Source: Acidimicrobiia bacterium
GTDB taxonomy: Bacteria > Actinomycetota > Acidimicrobiia > UBA5794 > UBA11373
Assembly: GCA_025456165.1 (NCBI GenBank)
Contig: JALOLI010000136.1
Location: 1-6,231 of the forward strand
Length of the DNA stretch: 6,231 nucleotides
Direction: 5' to 3'
Shown one piece after another: positions 5,320-6,231 of the stretch. The stretch's first letter is position 1. Each line of letters starts with the position of its first letter. The translations under genes and the position numbers were made by a program. The notes below the pieces were generated by a model, which was given only the letters and a program-made list of their open reading frames with translations, was not told where the DNA came from and searched no databases.

Positions 5320-5822
5320 GCGACTCGCCCTTCGACACGACGACTCCCGCCGGGTCCCTGCTGGCCGGCCTGGCGGAGCGCTTCCCGGGAGCCGAGTTCG
5401 CCTCATCGCTGGGTGACCAGGTGGTGCGTCTCGCCCGGGAGGACCTCGCCGCGTTCGCCGCCGCCGCCCGCGACGCCGGCCTGGACACCTTCATCGACCT
5501 TTGCGCCGTGGACTACCTCTCGCGTGCGGAGGGGCGCTTCGAAGTCGTGGTGCACCTGCTCTCATTCGAGGCCCGTCTCCGCCTGCGGATCCAGGCGGCG
5601 GTGCCCGGCGACGACCCCCGGGCGCCCTCGCTGACCGCAGTGTTCCCCGGGGCCAACTTCTACGAGCGCGAGGCGTACGACCTGTTCGGGATCCGCTTCG
5701 ACGGGCATCCCGACCTGACCCGGCTGCTCCTGCCCGACGACTGGGAGGGCCATCCCCTCCGCAAGGATCACCCGATGGGCTCCGTGCCGGTGCAGTTCAA
5801 GGCGATCGAAGGCACCCCGTGA
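5316..5822 (+). CDS. nuoC: NADH:quinone oxidoreductase (complex I) subunit C
   Basis: A 168-residue peripheral-arm subunit (30-kDa family) without cofactors that packs against NuoD and NuoB. The signature lies near the C-terminus: [18 protein letters not shown] (117-134), then [17 protein letters not shown] (137-153). Thr135 stands where the family pattern usually has Arg, Lys or Pro. The N-terminal half contains the typical DLCAVDYL strand and [10 protein letters not shown]. The chosen ATG overlaps the nuoB TGA in ATGA and follows GGGGAG (5302-5307) by eight bases. The same frame is open further upstream inside nuoB, but that stretch encodes low-complexity Arg/Gly/Pro sequence and is not used. 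NuoC and NuoD are separate here, unlike the fused NuoCD of enterobacteria. Confidence 0.96.
   Translation: MSDSPFDTTTPAGSLLAGLAERFPGAEFASSLGDQVVRLAREDLAAFAAAARDAGLDTFIDLCAVDYLSRAEGRFEVVVHLLSFEARLRLRIQAAVPGDDPRAPSLTAVFPGANFYEREAYDLFGIRFDGHPDLTRLLLPDDWEGHPLRKDHPMGSVPVQFKAIEGTP
5808..5812 (+). promoter_or_regulatory. Shine-Dalgarno site for nuoD
   Basis: GAAGG lies six bases before the GTG at 5819, inside the nuoC coding end. Together with the GTGA overlap with the nuoC stop, it supports the upstream GTG as the nuoD start over the in-frame ATGs further in (5966 and later). Confidence 0.6.
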
Positions 5823-6231
5823 GCAACCCGCCCGACATCGTCACCGGCGACACCGAGGCCCCGGCCCTCGGCGCCCCCCAGGCGCTGCCGCCCGGCGTCG
5901 CGGGGGACGACGCCCGCCGGCGCACCCACGACCTCTGGCTGGCAGGGACCGAGTCACCCGGGGAGATGGGCCGCTTCACCAGCGAGGGCGCCCAGGAGAT
6001 GCTCGTTGCGGAGACGCCGTCGATCCTGGCGGCCCAGATGGGGAGCCTGGCCGGCGACGACTACACGGTGGGCCTGGCCGTCGGCGAGGGCGACACCCAG
6101 ATCATCAACATGGGACCGCAGCACCCGGCCACCCACGGGGTGCTCCGCCTGCAATTGGAGCTGGAGGGGGAGATCATCCGGCGGGCCAAGCCGATCATCG
6201 GCTACCTGCACACCGGCATGGAGAAGACGGC
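5819..6231 (+). CDS. nuoD: NADH:quinone oxidoreductase (complex I) subunit D, 3'-partial
   Basis: The first 137 codons of the 49-kDa subunit, cut by the window end. NuoD forms, with NuoB, the quinone-binding pocket next to cluster N2. The family core begins at residue 98: [14 protein letters not shown], with His102 and His106 corresponding to the conserved histidines of the quinone site, then [10 protein letters not shown] (128-137), the start of the 49-kDa signature. Before it lie about 97 residues rich in Ala, Gly, Glu and Asp, with a TRP-containing THDLWLAGT and a LVAETPSIL segment. In homologues I recall this leader is nearer 30-40 residues. The GTG start overlaps the nuoC TGA (GTGA) and has a good ribosome site. 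If a later start such as Met50 (5966) were used, the leader would be about 48 residues. Confidence 0.95.
   Translation, partial: MSNPPDIVTGDTEAPALGAPQALPPGVAGDDARRRTHDLWLAGTESPGEMGRFTSEGAQEMLVAETPSILAAQMGSLAGDDYTVGLAVGEGDTQIINMGPQHPATHGVLRLQLELEGEIIRRAKPIIGYLHTGMEKT

Noticed and set aside
1..6231. Searched by eye for CRISPR arrays, tRNA or rRNA genes, transposase genes, terminal inverted repeats and riboswitch-like elements.
   Set aside because: None seen; the only direct repeats are the protein-coding modules and the 15-bp repeat, and almost all sequence is accounted for by coding regions.

Overview
The window is very GC-rich DNA with every gene on the + strand. Separate nuoA, nuoB, nuoC and nuoD genes, GTG starts and heavy third-position G/C suggest a high-GC actinomycete-like bacterium. 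Acidimicrobiia is my best guess, but this rests on the feel of the protein sequences and not on any search.

Positions 2-4360 hold the 3' part (at least 1,452 codons, 5' end outside the window) of a giant multidomain protein that is almost certainly secreted. It is a chain of beta-sandwich modules. Three belong to a roughly 110-residue type (here 'A': VNDAPSF...W...PADE.GQ...PGLF...DDGGTAGGG). Six belong to a cadherin/bacterial Ig-like 'tandem-95' type (here 'B': NDxDPDGDPL...FTYT..DG). The order is A1-A2-B1-B2-lamin tail domain-B3-A3-B4-B5-DUF11-like-B6-unique C-terminal module. No LPXTG signal, C-terminal membrane helix or catalytic motif is visible. A surface, adhesive or structural role is likely, but its ligand cannot be read from the sequence.

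Positions 4361-4450 are a 90-base gap with no convincing terminator and one weak -10-like hexamer. Positions 4451-6231 are the start of a respiratory complex I (NADH:quinone oxidoreductase) operon: nuoA, nuoB, nuoC and the first 137 codons of nuoD. Each stop overlaps the next start (TGATG, ATGA, GTGA), so translation is probably coupled. NuoB and NuoD contribute to the N2 cluster and quinone-site region, NuoC belongs to the peripheral arm, and NuoA is a small membrane subunit at the arm junction.

I see no new mobile, defence or RNA system. The points worth a second look are: a sharply bounded patch of different codon usage inside the repeat protein (about 371-898); an apparent loss of about 11 residues at the NuoA TM2/TM3 hairpin; an unusually long NuoD N-terminus; the lamin tail domain embedded in the repeat array; and the unassigned C-terminal module.
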